Below are positions 25,701 to 35,876 of a stretch of 64,000 nt of DNA, in pieces. The notes below the pieces were generated by a model that saw only the letters and a list, made by a program, of their open reading frames with translations, made no database searches and was not told the origin of the DNA. The position numbers and the translations under genes were made by a program. The stretch is from positions 20,799,208-20,863,207 of the forward strand of contig OZ038450.1 of NCBI GenBank assembly GCA_964036195.1, in the 5' to 3' direction. The stretch's first letter is position 1; each line of letters begins with the position of its first letter. This stretch comes from Sphaerolaimus hirsutus. Taxonomy: Eukaryota > Nematoda > Chromadorea > Monhysterida > Sphaerolaimidae.

Positions 25701-28700
25701 TTTTTTCCAACCCTGGTCTAGAGACACCAATCCCGATATCTCAAAAAACCATCCCGATCCCAATCCCGGTACAAAACTCCAAAAACAAACCGCGACCCCA
25801 ATCCCGTAAAGTCGATCCTGTTTGAACCCTAGTATGTATGTCAAATTCCCGGTAAATTGATTACTGGGGGTTCTTAATTCTACTTGCCGTTTGACAGAGC
25901 ACCACACTGTAGGCTGGAAATTTGTCACTCGATACATGTTTGCACGACTGGTCCCAGCACAAATCTAAACACAAAAATGCCACGGTCACACAAAAATACC
26001 TAGAAAACTGTGCATTCACAAAACAATTACCCGAACAGATCCAGTATCGGCGAGCACATTGGCCCGGTACCAATTATTGTCACTGGAGTATCTGGCCACA
26101 ACGGCGCTTCCCACTGCCAAGGGGCGGGGCAACCTTCGCTGCACCACCAGCATGCCATTGCCGTACTGCTGGCACAGCAGCCGCAGCTGACAAATGACAA
26201 AATATAAAATAATGTCATAAGCGCTACATGTCAGTCATAAGTTATAGGTCATAAGCGCTTGATCATAAGTCATGATTTTTAATTGTTATGACGTAATAAA
26301 TGAGACTTTATAAAAAAGGAGGATGCAGAAATATTGTGAGAACCGTTAGTAAAAATGTTGGCGCGAAGCCAATTAGTGACGTATAGATCATCACAGTTAC
26401 GGGAATTTCAATTGAGAAATTTTACCTGTTTCGAGACGGAAAATAACCGATATATCTCCAACCCTTCCCAGAAACGCGACAAAATGATATTTATGAAAGC
26501 GTGAGTAAATAAGCGGATACAATTTTTTGTGTGCAATTTTACTAGGAGTGAGTCTAATGAGACCTTAAAGGAGTATTTTTATGAATGCGTATGAATATTA
26601 CGTATGAAATAATGAATATTACGTATCCTTTGGAAAAATAATGTCCTATTGAGAGATGATGGATTCGTCGGTATCAATTTCACAGAAAAACAGCCTTCTT
26701 AAGTAATAATCGAATATCAAAAATTCGACCGTTTTTCGGCCGGAACAAAAATACAAAATATAGACCAATTGACCGACTTAATTGGATGGATTAAAATCGA
26801 CAACTTTTATTTAATTACCGTATTACCTCGAAATACCCCCATGGGGGTTTATTATTTCGCCAGCAAAATTTGAGGGGGGTTAATTCGAGGGGGGGGGGGG
26901 GTTTATTCGAGGGGGGGTCTTATTATTTCGTCAGAAATTTTCGTAAGGATCGTAGTAAATAGTAGGCATTTGCATGCCCAAAACAGGTAATAAATGTGTC
27001 CAAACAAGATATATTTGGACATAAAAACGTAGATTAGCTACACAAACATGTCCATGTGTAGCTGCAATACAGATAAACAGTATTATACATCATGTACATT
27101 GCATACATGATGTATTTATTATGTACATGACGTACATCATTCCGAAGGGGGGGGGGTATTTCGAGGGGGGGGTTTATTATTTCCCCAGCCGATTTTGAGG
27201 GGGGGTTAATTCGAGGGGGGGTTAATTCAAGGGGGGGGATAATTCGAGGTAATACGGTAAATTGTTCACCAATGAAAACAATACACTTATTTACCAATAT
27301 GGTTTATATTGAGATGTTTTTTTGGAAATTCTTATTACAGTTAACTGCAGACAAATATTATTACGACGAAAATCCACAAAAAAATCCTATCGCTTGAATC
27401 GGGCTTGATTCCCCGAGCCACCAAACCTTAGAATTTTTCTTGTCGGAAAAGGTAAATAATAAACGATACGAAGAAAAAAAATGGGAGGTCTAGGAATTCA
27501 TACATCACATTTTTAGTTTGCGCGGTGACATCGTGGTACGTGAATCGTGATGTAAATAGAAGCGCCATGGCGCACACCTACCGTATTTCTCCGTTTATAG
27601 CACCCCCGTGCATAACACCCGGGGTGTTATATAGTTTTATAGCACCCCAGGGGTGCTATACAAATTTTCAAAAATGGCTCAAATTGAATGGTTTGAATAC
27701 TGTATCTGGCGCCACTCATTGTAATTCCGCGGCACATCACGTGCACCACGCATATTTTTTCCATTGAATTAGCTGCGCGGCGCGAACCAAAACAATAGGG
27801 GTGTTTGCATTAAGAAAATGAAAGAATACGGTAATTTTTATGCTCTTTTTGCTGTTTTGTTCGGTTGAATGTAAATTCCATGTATTCCATAGCACCCCAA
27901 TGGCGCTACGCACACTGAAGCCGAAATATTCGGCATACACACGGTTTTTGACAAATGCCGAATTAAATGCTGAATAGAAAAAAACTTGCTGAACTCAAAT
28001 CGTCCGTACTCTTGAAAATTAGGCGGTTTGTCAATTCAGCATGTATTTCAGCATTCAAAAGATGCGTACACTTTTTCATGCGGAAACATTCAGCAATAGG
28101 ATAAAATCTCAAATGCTGAAATGCAAAGATAAACGAGGATTGGTTTTTGAGATCTCGGGATTGGATCGGGATTGACCTTTTGGTATCGGGATCGGGATTG
28201 GTTTTTGAGATTTCGGGATTGGGATTGACCTTTCGGGATCGGGATTGGCATTTTTCGGGATTGGTAATGGCATTTTTGAAAACATTCTAATATACACGTT
28301 TTTTGCCAATGTTTTCACAAAACAGGCTCAAAAACACGTCTGGATGCCAGAAAAGAGGCATAAAGTGGACATTGGTTAAAATTTATTAATGCAAAAAGGG
28401 CATTTAAATAGGTTGACCAAATTTTCTGGGATCGGGATCGGGATTGTATAAAATTTTTCGGGATCGGGATTGTGATTTTGAAAGTTTCTGGATCGGGATC
28501 GGGATTGGCTTTTGAGATTTCGGGATTGGGATCAGGATTGAGGTTTCAGGATCGGGATCGGGACCACCAAATCCCGAAATGTTTTAGGATCGGGATCGGG
28601 ATTCCGATTCAACCCTAGTGCCAACCCTATCCAATATACATAATCACTATTGTCTATTGACCGAAGTTGATGCTGTACAGAGAATGTAACTAATTATATC

Positions 28701-31700
28701 TTGTCATAAAGTTGACATCAAAAATTGTCATCAATTATATCTTGTCACACACACTAGTCAGGGGTAGGAAAGGGGGGGTTCCCCCCCCCCCAAATCGCCC
28801 AGCTATCTATCTATTCCAGAGGCCGCTGAGCTATCTATCTATCCCGGAGGCAAAATTTTGGGCTACTATCCCCTAAACCCCTCCCCCCAATCGGCCAGCT
28901 ATCTACCTATCTGGAGCGATTTTTGGGAAACTATACCCTAATTTTCGCTCAAAATCGCTATTTTCATACCTATATATAGATTTTCACCTCCAAAATCACT
29001 AGTTCGTGCATCTAACTGCCTATTTTGAGCTATTTTTAGTACTATATGTCCTTATATACCCATTTTTAGCCATTTTTCACCTACTTTCAGCAATTTTTCT
29101 CCTTTTCCTCCCTTCTATGCCTATATATTGAGCCCCCGCGAACCCCCCCCCCCAGAAAAATTTTCAGCTATCTATCCCTCCGGAGGAGTGATTTGCTATC
29201 TATCCAACACCCAGGAGGGCCGAAAACTAGAATACCCCTGACACTAGTTGACATCAAAAATTGTGTCAACTAAATTTTGGATAATTATTGGTTTTACTTG
29301 GCAGCAGGGTTGGCAAAATCTCAGAGAAAAAAAATCAAATACAATTTTTATACAATTTTACTACAATTTTAGTAAAAAGAATTTCACAAAAACTAATCCT
29401 GGTCACAAAGAATAAAAAATAAAAATAAAATAATAATAAAATAATAATAAAATGGAAAATTGAAGAATTAAAAATAAAAATAAAATGGAAAATTGACGAA
29501 AAAATAAAAATAAAATATAATTTATTTACAATTTTACTGCAGTTTCAGTAAAAATAATTTTACTAAAACCAACCCTGCTTGGCAGACGCTACAGTGTATG
29601 CACAACTTCATGTGTGCAGTGGCAAAAAGGATGAAAATTGGGGTTAAGGGTGACTTCTAGTGAAAATTATGGTCATCGTTTTCAAAAATACTTACTTTTA
29701 CATTTTCCCATGGAAATAAAAGTAAAAAATTCTACTATACGTTTTCTGCACTCAGGAGTGACTAAAAATGAATATTTTACATTAACTTTGAAAACATTGA
29801 TTACTTTCAACAATCTGGTTTGCAGGCATGCTTAGGGTGACAAATTTCCGTTTCCGTTTTCTGCAGGCAAATTTTTTCCATTTTCCATTCCGTTTTCCGG
29901 TAATTGAATTATTTTTTCCATTTTCCGTTCCGTTTTCCGACTACAAAATTTTTTTCCATTTCCGTTCCTGTTTTTCTGGCTAATTATCCCTTTTCTGGCT
30001 AAATTTTCAGTTTTTCTGCCTTTTTCCGGCTGAATTTTCAGTTTTTCCGGCTGAATTTTCAGTTTTTCCGCCTTTTTCCCGTTTTCAGGCTCAATTTTCA
30101 GTTTTTCAGCCTCATATTCCCCTTTTCTGGCTCAATTGTCTGTTTTCTGTTTCAGCCAAACTGGTAAACATGCATGCAGGTTTTCAATTATGTGACTTTT
30201 TCCATTTTCCATCAAAATTTCAGCAATTTTTAGCATTTCCAGGAAATTTCCACAATTTTTTTTGTTTTCTGGCAAAATTTCATTTTTCCATTTCCAGTTT
30301 TCCGGCCTTGTTTTCCTTGTTGCTGAAATTTTATTTCCGTTTTCTGGCAAGTGCAAAAAAATTTCCGTTTCCATTTTCCATAACAAAATTTTTTTGACAC
30401 CCTAGGCACGCGCTGTTCCAATGTTTATCATTACTATTCGCTCATGTATAGGGTTCAAACAGGATCCCGATCCCGGATCCCGTGAAATTCCGGGATTTAC
30501 CAGTCCCGATCCCGATCCTGAAACCCCAATCCTGATCCCGATCCCGAAATCTCAAAAATACCAATCCCGATCCCGAAAGTTTTCAAATCCCGATCCCGAT
30601 CCCGAGAAACTCCCAAGTCCGGGATCCCGATCCCGGAAAAATTAGTGGAAATTATAAAAAGTGAAATAATGACGTTTTTGCATGCAAAAAAGTGGATGCA
30701 AACCCCCAGCGTCAATTTTATGCCACTTTTCTGGCATCCAACAGTGTTTTGAGACCTTTATGAACAACTGTGAATGCCAGAAAAATGGCCAAAATTTCTA
30801 TCCCTAGAACCCAATCCCGATCCCGGAAAAATGCCTATCCCAATCCCGATCCCGTGACCCCAATCCCGGCCAATCCCGATCCCGAAATCTCAAATTACCA
30901 ATCCCGATCCCGATCCCGAAATCTCAAAAAGTGAATCCCGATCCCGATCCTGATCCCGAAAAGTCAATCCCGTTTTAACCCTACTCATGTACACACATTG
31001 CCCAAATTCCCAAAATGGTTCGTACGTTTTTTCTGTTTACACACTGTTGAACTGTGCTGAACTACAGTATCTCAAGAATGAGCAGTTTTTAAAAAAAATT
31101 TATGGTCTTCATTTTTGAAGATCATGTTCATACATGTTCATAAAAAATGTTTCATGAAGATGTATGATAAACTAGATGAGATCTGGATCATTTCACAGCA
31201 GTAGATTTTCTGCCAATTGCTGAACTGGTTTGCTGAAATGAAAGTGTCCGGATACAATTTTTTCACAAGATGCTGAAATGTTAAATTCAGCATATGACCA
31301 AAAATGCTGGAAAATCATCTAAATCCGTCCGAATTTGTCCGAATTCGTACGGTTGCTGAATGTCTGGACCCAAAAATGCTGGGCTAAAACCGTCCGAACA
31401 GCATTTTTTTAGTTCGGATTCGGCAGATGAAAACGTGCGTATGCCGAATATTTCGGCTTCAGTGTGCGTAGCGCCATTGACCCAACACCCGGGTGTTATA
31501 CAAGTTTTTAAAAAGTTAGCTGAAAATTGCTCCGATTTTGTATAACGACCGGGTGTTATAAACGGAGAAATACGGTACCACACCACTAATATTGGGCACT
31601 CTCAGACGATGTATCAGGCAAAGTTTCAAAAGTAATGAAAATGCCCTAGAAATTTCGTGAAGTAGAAACTTCGCATGAAATTTGAACATTTTACAGCGTC

Positions 31701-32344
31701 TGGGAGTAATGGGTAGCACAGGTAAAAAACCAACCCGCTCCACGCTACTTTCCGGCTCATCCAACAGCGCCGTGAACTCGTTGATATCCTCGACATTCGG
31801 GAATCCTACCAGTTGATCCTTCGACCCAAACCAATCCCCTTTCTTCAGTTGACGATTTCCCGGCCATGTCAACTCTTTCGGCGACGTGGGAGCACCGTAA
31901 CTGGTCAAATTTGGGGCCAGATTTTGCGCCGGTGCGATGGGACGAAACGCGTGATTGCCGGAGAATGTCTGATTTTGGGCTGGTGGGTATTGTGCTGGTG
32001 GGTACTGCACGGGCGGCGGATACTGGAAAAGGGGCGGGGCGAGATGAAATGGGACGAAACGAGAACGAGCGAACGTGAAAGGGACCCACTGTCAACGAGT
32101 AAATCGCCAACTCAATCTACTAATGACTAATATACAGTGCAGCGGTGGCATACTTCGCATGGGGTTCAGTTGATACCCCGTTTGTACACGAGTTGACCGC
32201 TGCCTGACTAAAACTTTCGCTGGTCTGCTGAGTTGATTACCCGACTCACTTGACCACACTACTCAGTTGGTATTTCCCCTCGAAAGGAGGGTACAAAGAA
32301 ACACGTACCGGATATGAAGGTGGACAGGCCTGTTGATGCATCAT
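13757..32344 (-). CDS. Two-Tudor protein with C-terminal CCHC zinc knuckles, 13 exons
   Basis: Exons on the minus strand: 32344-32309, 32022-31735, 26186-26031, 23833-23715, 23534-23471, 22564-22408, 21740-21596, 19590-19421, 16377-16301, 16237-16079, 15721-15474, 14600-14451, 13784-13757. The sum is 1797 nt, 598 aa, with matching phase at every junction. The N-terminus is rich in Y, P and Q (repeated QYPPA). Extended Tudor 1 covers about residues 109-274, with NNWYRANV then VHFIDYGN. Extended Tudor 2 covers about 340-460, with FVRAVRL then VYLVDYGN. Two CX2CX4HX4C zinc knuckles use C554, C557, H562, C567 and C573, C576, H581, C586. Extended Tudor domains bind methylated arginines, typically of Piwi proteins in germ granules, so a piRNA or germline RNA role is inferred. 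I know no close match for this exact architecture. The exon 4/5 intron is a transposon. The 5' end of exon 12 could also lie about 20 nt upstream, in the same frame. Confidence 0.88.
14037..14239. mobile_element. MITE in the last intron of the Tudor gene
   Basis: Ends TGGTCCGGCTGAAAAGTCC and its complement, with a second inner pair TAAGC(T/C)ATGGTCATAAAA. Confidence 0.75.
14656..14802. mobile_element. Introner-family MITE next to the zinc-knuckle exon
   Basis: It is flanked by CTG at 14653-14655 and 14803-14805, with ends GTGCCAGAACCAGTG and GTCTGGGAGTGACCC. It starts about 50 bp from exon 12 of the Tudor gene, inside the intron. Confidence 0.72.
14889..15370. repeat. Local duplications in Tudor intron 11
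   Basis: TACTTTACACCTTGCAC...GCTGGAAG(C/T)GTGCCAA occurs twice near 14890-15000. ATCATTGGCACGCTTCCAAC...GAGACAT occurs at 15121 and 15312 in the opposite sense, so the region is a diverged inverted/direct repeat. Confidence 0.6.
15824..15975. mobile_element. Eroded introner-family MITE in Tudor intron 10
   Basis: AATGTCAAATGTCAA on the left and TTACAGGGTGCGGGACAG on the right. The right end is followed by CAGGTATC, as at 51619; the left end is decayed. Confidence 0.5.
16913..17365. mobile_element. TA-flanked CCGTATTACC element
   Basis: CGTATTACCTCGAAATAC and the complement AATTCGAGGTAATACGG, with long G runs repeated inside. It was broken at its right end by the next insertion. Confidence 0.8.
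17371..17991. mobile_element. TAGGGTTCAAACGGG hAT-like element with internal GGGATC array
   Basis: It is flanked by perfect GTAATAAC at 17363-17370 and 17992-17999. Both ends are runs of CGGGAT hexamers, inverted to each other, around a unique core with GGATGCCAGAAAAGTGGCA. Open frames here (RDRDRD, PDPDPD) are repeat artefacts. Confidence 0.9.
18478..18649. repeat. 83-bp-arm hairpin of CCGTAATGAAAGCC units
   Basis: Left arm 18478-18560, loop GGGATG, right arm 18567-18649. The arms differ at two places only (18496 and 18550), both T against G, which would be G-U pairs in RNA. Confidence 0.92.
19743..20365. mobile_element. TAGGG(T/G)TCAAACGGG hAT-like element
   Basis: Perfect CGTGCAAT duplication at 19735-19742 and 20366-20373, with GATCCC arrays at both ends. 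Tudor intron 7. Confidence 0.88.
20858..21538. mobile_element. TAGGGTTGG element
   Basis: Ends TAGGGTTGGAAAA and GTGCCAACCCTA, with T/A-rich inner arms and a core shared with 25144-25715 and 59623-60296. The duplication is not clear. Tudor intron 7. Confidence 0.75.
22084..22386. mobile_element. TA-flanked CCGTATTACC element, diverged
   Basis: ACCGTATTACCTCTAAATAC at left and GCGGTAATTCGG at right, with G runs. Tudor intron 6. Confidence 0.65.
22578..22960. mobile_element. CAGGGACGTATCCAG hAT-like MITE
   Basis: Duplication ATAGTGTA (22570-22577) and ATAGCGTA (22961-22968), one mismatch. It is the same family as 10332-10780, and lies in Tudor intron 5 close to exon 6. Confidence 0.82.
22968..23085. 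repeat. GATAGATAG-family fragment
   Basis: Holds AGATAGTAAATCGCTCC and AATAGATAGCTGAAA, the ends of the family at 1-680. The rest of this intron up to 23470 shows no feature. Confidence 0.5.
23538..23714 (-). mobile_element. Introner-like MITE forming Tudor intron 4
   Basis: Flanked by CTG (CAG on the coding strand) at 23535-23537 and 23715-23717. On the coding strand it opens GTGCCAGTCCCAGACCCTG and closes CAGGGTCTGGGACTGCCCC. The intron 23714-23535 equals element plus one CAG copy, 180 nt. The whole element folds into a hairpin. Confidence 0.9.
23941..24807. mobile_element. GGGACC-type variant of the TAGGGTTCAAACGGG family
   Basis: Perfect GTGCCGAT duplication at 23933-23940 and 24808-24815. 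The internal arrays are CGGTCC hexamers, where other copies have CGGATC-type hexamers. Confidence 0.82.
25144..25715. mobile_element. TAGGGTTGG hAT-like element
   Basis: Perfect GTCTAGAG duplication at 25136-25143 and 25716-25723. The core holds GCGCGCAAGCGCGC and a stretch shared (inverted) with 59623-60296. Confidence 0.9.
26220..26815. other. Intron stretch with no recognised feature
   Basis: AT-rich DNA in Tudor intron 2. No open frame, known repeat end or RNA signal was seen. Confidence 0.5.
26816..27259. mobile_element. TA-flanked CCGTATTACC element, copy A
   Basis: Perfect inverted ends CCGTATTACCTCGAAATAC. Near-identical to 33205-33643, including the inner CATGTACATTGCATACATGA. Confidence 0.88.
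28139..28616. mobile_element. GGGATC-array element, left end missing
   Basis: CGGGAT arrays around a core with GGATGCCAGAAAAGAGGCA, right end TTCAACCCTA. Confidence 0.65.
28764..29238. mobile_element. GATAGATAG foldback element
   Basis: Full-length relative of 1-680, with AGCTATCTATCTATCCCGGA units, ending in AATACCCCTGACAC. Confidence 0.65.
29826..30412. repeat. TTTTCCG simple-repeat element
   Basis: Degenerate TTTTCCGTTTTC repeats between AGGGTGACAAATTTCCG and AATTTTTTTGACACCCTAGG. Confidence 0.65.
30449..30983. mobile_element. TAGGGTTCAAACAGG hAT-like element
   Basis: Perfect CTCATGTA duplication at 30441-30448 and 30984-30991. Inverted relative to 17371-17991 and very similar in the core. 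Confidence 0.9.
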
Positions 32345-33204
32345 TTTAAATCAATTTTCACCCGAATTTTCTGCAAATAAATGATAAACGATAAATAATA
32401 ATTACTCGAATGAAATGAAGAATAATTCTAGAGATTTTCTGAGCAATTGCGAAGGATCTACAGAAGACAGCCAATCGATAGCAAACAAAACAAGATAAAA
32501 ACTAATGCTAAACTGCGCAGACTATTTATAACAAGTCGCGGGTCGTGTGTTTTCAGTTAGTTAATCCTACTCGATTATCCCGCGCATATTTTATAAAGTG
32601 CTGTGTTTTAAGTATACCTACCTACCTACCGTATTGGCTTGTTTTGAACCCCGGGGGTTGTATTTTTTCACAACGCTCTTACAGTGGGGCTCTATTCGAG
32701 CATGGTATTCAATTCGAGCATGGTATTGTATTATTACATAAGACATTTAGTACATATTTCCATTCCATTATAGATAAATGTTATGTTTTTACCAGCATGA
32801 ATTGAAGACAATGTAGATATGTATGTACGCATTTAAAAAATTTCTAGCGGTGCACATGCAGTGCACTTTGCCGTCGATGTCGGCCCATTAGCGAATTTGC
32901 GGGCAGCAGGGCGGCCTGCGCCTTTGAATTCGTGTGCCTTTGTTTTCCCATGGCCCAATTGGGTGGCCAGATTAGGCCAAGTTTGCGGCTGAGCCGATCA
33001 GCTCAGCGCGTGTGACCGATTAGACCGATCGGTCACTTTGATCTGTTGTGATGCAACAGGCACATTTTTCTAAGTGTCCGTTTACCTTTTGCATCCCATC
33101 AAAGTGATCGATTAGTTGGGAAATTGAACAGCAATTAAATTAATGGCATGTAACACAACAGGAGCGATTCGTAATATGTGCATACCGTCACATTAAACAA
33201 ACAT
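32345..33204. other. Intergenic region upstream of the Tudor gene
   Basis: Holds the possible TATA box. No gene or clear repeat was seen; a G/C-richer block lies at 32870-33010. Confidence 0.5.
32523..32530 (-). promoter_or_regulatory. Possible TATA box for the Tudor gene
   Basis: TATAAATA on the minus strand, about 180 nt upstream of the proposed ATG at 32344. Only the position and motif support it; the region is AT-rich, so chance occurrence is possible. Confidence 0.3.
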
Positions 33205-33643
33205 GTACCGTATTACCTCGAAATACCCCCATGGGGGTTTATTATTTCGCCAGCAAAATTTGAGGGGGGTTAATTCGAGGGGGGGTTTATTCGAGGGGGG
33301 TCTTATTATTTCGTCAGAAATTTTCGTAAGGATCGTAGTAAATAGTAGGTATTTGCATGCCCAAAACAGGTAATAAATGTGTCCAAACAAAATATCTTTG
33401 GACATAAAAACGTAGATTAGCTACACAAACATGTCCACGTGTAGCTGCAATACAGATAAACAGTAATATACATCATGTACATTGCATACATGACGTATTT
33501 ATTATGTACATGACGTACATCATTCCGAAGGGGGGGGGGTATATCGAGGGGGGGTTTATTATTTCCCCAGCCGATTTTGAGGGGGGGTTAATTCGAGGGG
33601 GGTTAATTCGAGGGGGGGGGGGGAAATTCGAGGTAATACGGTA
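33205..33643. mobile_element. TA-flanked CCGTATTACC element, copy B
   Basis: Twin of 26816-27259 in the same orientation, with TA next to each inverted end. Confidence 0.88.
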
Positions 33644-34780
33644 TATTGCGTTTTGCACATCACCCTTCTATTTAGTTGTTGGGGGGGCACTCAATTCAAG
33701 CATGGTACTGTATTGTTTCATAACGTGGTTACCCTGGCACTCTATTCGAGCATGGCACTCAATTCAAGCAGGGTATTCAAAACAAGCCAATACGGTATGT
33801 TACATGGGAGCAATAGATACGAAAATCGGATTAATTCAGTAGAACACAGGTGCTAATAAGGTGTCAAACAAATGCGGTAGTGTATTGCAACGCTAGCTCG
33901 TTTGGTAGTGAAGTGAATTTTGAGCATTTTCCCACTTTTTAGTTAGTGAAGTTCGGTCCGTTTCAGCATCGTCCCGGACGATCAGTGGGGTTTCAGCCGA
34001 GGTATATAAAGTGGAATGTATTCAAACATAATTTTACCGCAAAAAAGTAAAAGTCGATCCAGTTCTAATATATCTCTCAATGATGTCCGAAACTCAACAT
34101 GAACCTTTCCCTGGAGTTTTGGATGAAATTTCAACGTAAAATCAGTTGGAAACATTTAATTGGAGACATGTAAATATTATCATCCACTTTTACGTAATCA
34201 ATCCAGGACGTTTTATTATTGGCTTTTACGTCCTTTTATATACACCGACCAAAAACCTCACAACCCAGGACGATCCCAGGGGAGACAATCCTGAAACGGA
34301 ACCTACTTTCCCGACAGCCCAATAGTGCTATTGCATTTAAAATAAAACCATGCGTCAAGCAGAGTCGAAATGAGGGTGTGAAATGAGGAAAAACCTCCAA
34401 ACAAAAGACCTCACCACCATCCGGGTCAGCGTACATTGAAATCAAACATAAAATTTCCACAGATGATTACTGATGGTTCATCTCAACAAATTCATTCAGA
34501 AAAATTCATTCGCACATCTAAATAAATAAATATATAAAATACAAATCACGTTGAAATTTTTACCACCAAATAGAAATGCAAGAAGTTTCAAAATGCACAT
34601 AAACACATTTTAATATAAGATTACCTACATCTAAATATTTGGTCTATAACTACCCAATCACAGTGTGTCGATGACGAATGTACGTAAATTAATGGAAAAC
34701 ACAGTTTTTCGCGTTTAATACAATACAATGAAAGATAGATAAGCCACTGTCAAAACAAAAGAATGGGAAATTTTCAATGT
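33644..34780. other. Intergenic stretch, no gene supported
   Basis: Only short unsupported frames. A few CATGGTA(T/C)TCAATTCAAGC-type repeats link 32700-32730 and 33690-33780. Confidence 0.45.
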
Positions 34781-35024
34781 GCCTACACACACTAGATTTC
34801 CCCGTGACTTGGTGGGAAAACGGAATTTTTTTCAAATGCAGATTAATCAACACGGTTGAATAATTTTATAAAAATTTTTATGTGAATTTCAATCACTGAA
34901 AGTATAAATTTGAAAATTTGAGAACTAAAACACAGATAGCATACAATAAGAGTAGGCTGTATGTCGCCATGTCGCCATTTCAGTTTTCACACAAGTCACG
35001 GTGAAAACTAGTGTGTGTAGGGCC
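34781..35024. mobile_element. CACACACTAG-type MITE
   Basis: Ends GCCTACACACACTAG and CTAGTGTGTGTAGGGC, with an inner GTCACGGTGAAAAC arm. Confidence 0.75.
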
Positions 35025-35261
35025 AATAGGTGAGCCGACGCAGAAATGATAAATTACTGAAATTAAAATTCGCATTGCTGCATCGTTTGAACATTTTTTT
35101 CTTATTATTTAAGCGTTTCCACAAAAAGGATAAAGAACTTTTTTCGACCGGAAATTTGACTTCGGATTGCTGTCAAACGAGCAGCAATGCACCCAGAAAG
35201 CTAAAAATCGACATGTGGCATAAAGGCACCTTAATCTACGAGATATCCCATGTAGATCCCG

Positions 35262-35545
35262 ACTAGCGTTCCAAAAATTGTGAGAGATTTATATCCTAAA
35301 AATATCAGAAAATATAAAAAATCTTATATTGATTTATATTTTCTGGTGGTTTTTCCAGAGATTTAATTACCTATATTTAATTTACGATAAGGAGGTATAG
35401 AAATCTCTCATTTATATATTTTTATTTCCTCGGCGTTTTTTCAGAGATTTTATCTTATTTATATTTTTAGAGATTTCTTGAGGTTATATTTAATTATATT
35501 TTCTAAAAAACACCCATTTTTTGGAATACTATTCCCGACACAGGT
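35262..35545. repeat. AT-rich inverted repeat element
   Basis: CGTTCCAAAAA at left and TTTTTGGAATA at right around ATATAAA-rich DNA. A similar element is at 58782-58998. Confidence 0.5.
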
Positions 35546-35611
35546 CGCACGTTTGCAGAAGCAACATTGTTTTTTGTTCCCGATCAGGAGGCTAAAGACT
35601 CTTTCCTGGAG

Positions 35612-35745
35612 TGTAGCCAGATAGCTGGGTGATTGGGGGGGGGGGGGTTCAGGGAAAAGTAGCCAAAACTATTGCCTCTGGGATAGATAAAAAGATAGCT
35701 GACGGGCATCCGACATAGATACATAGCTGGGCGATTTGGGGGGGG
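35612..35745. repeat. GATAGATAG-family fragment
   Basis: AGATAGCTGG, G runs and ATACATAGCTGGGCGATT, as in 1-680. Confidence 0.5.
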
Positions 35746-35876
35746 GCGCGGTCACCCCATCCGAACCCCCTGCACCGAATGACCTCCACTATATGAAATC
35801 ACAGCCCGACCCGCCCCAAATCAAGCACCTCCCAAAAAACCACAATGATGATCAAAATATCTCAATGACACCTGGC

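Larger units (their letters stand above)
23878..25831. mobile_element. Nested hAT-like complex filling Tudor intron 3
   Basis: Outer TAGGGTCCACACGG and TTTGAACCCTA ends. Inside are 23941-24807 and 25144-25715 and pieces of CAGGGACGTATCC-family core with GCGCGCCAGCGCGC. No exon was found here. Confidence 0.7.
27579..31577. mobile_element. 4-kb TA-flanked element with long inverted arms and nested insertions
   Basis: Ends TACCGTATTTCTCCGTTTAT and its complement at 31557-31577. Inner arms match too (CACACTGAAGCCGAAATATT at 27911 against its complement near 31450). It contains a GGGATC array (28139-28616), a GATAGATAG element (28764-29238), a TTTCCG repeat (29826-30412) and 30449-30983. Confidence 0.8.

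Noticed and set aside
25884..25964. An 81-nt candidate Tudor exon (…MYRVTNFQP…)
   Set aside because: It is flanked by plausible splice sites, but skipping it joins WYRANVLADTGSVR to VHFIDYGN with the exact Tudor spacing and phase. Including it breaks the fold.
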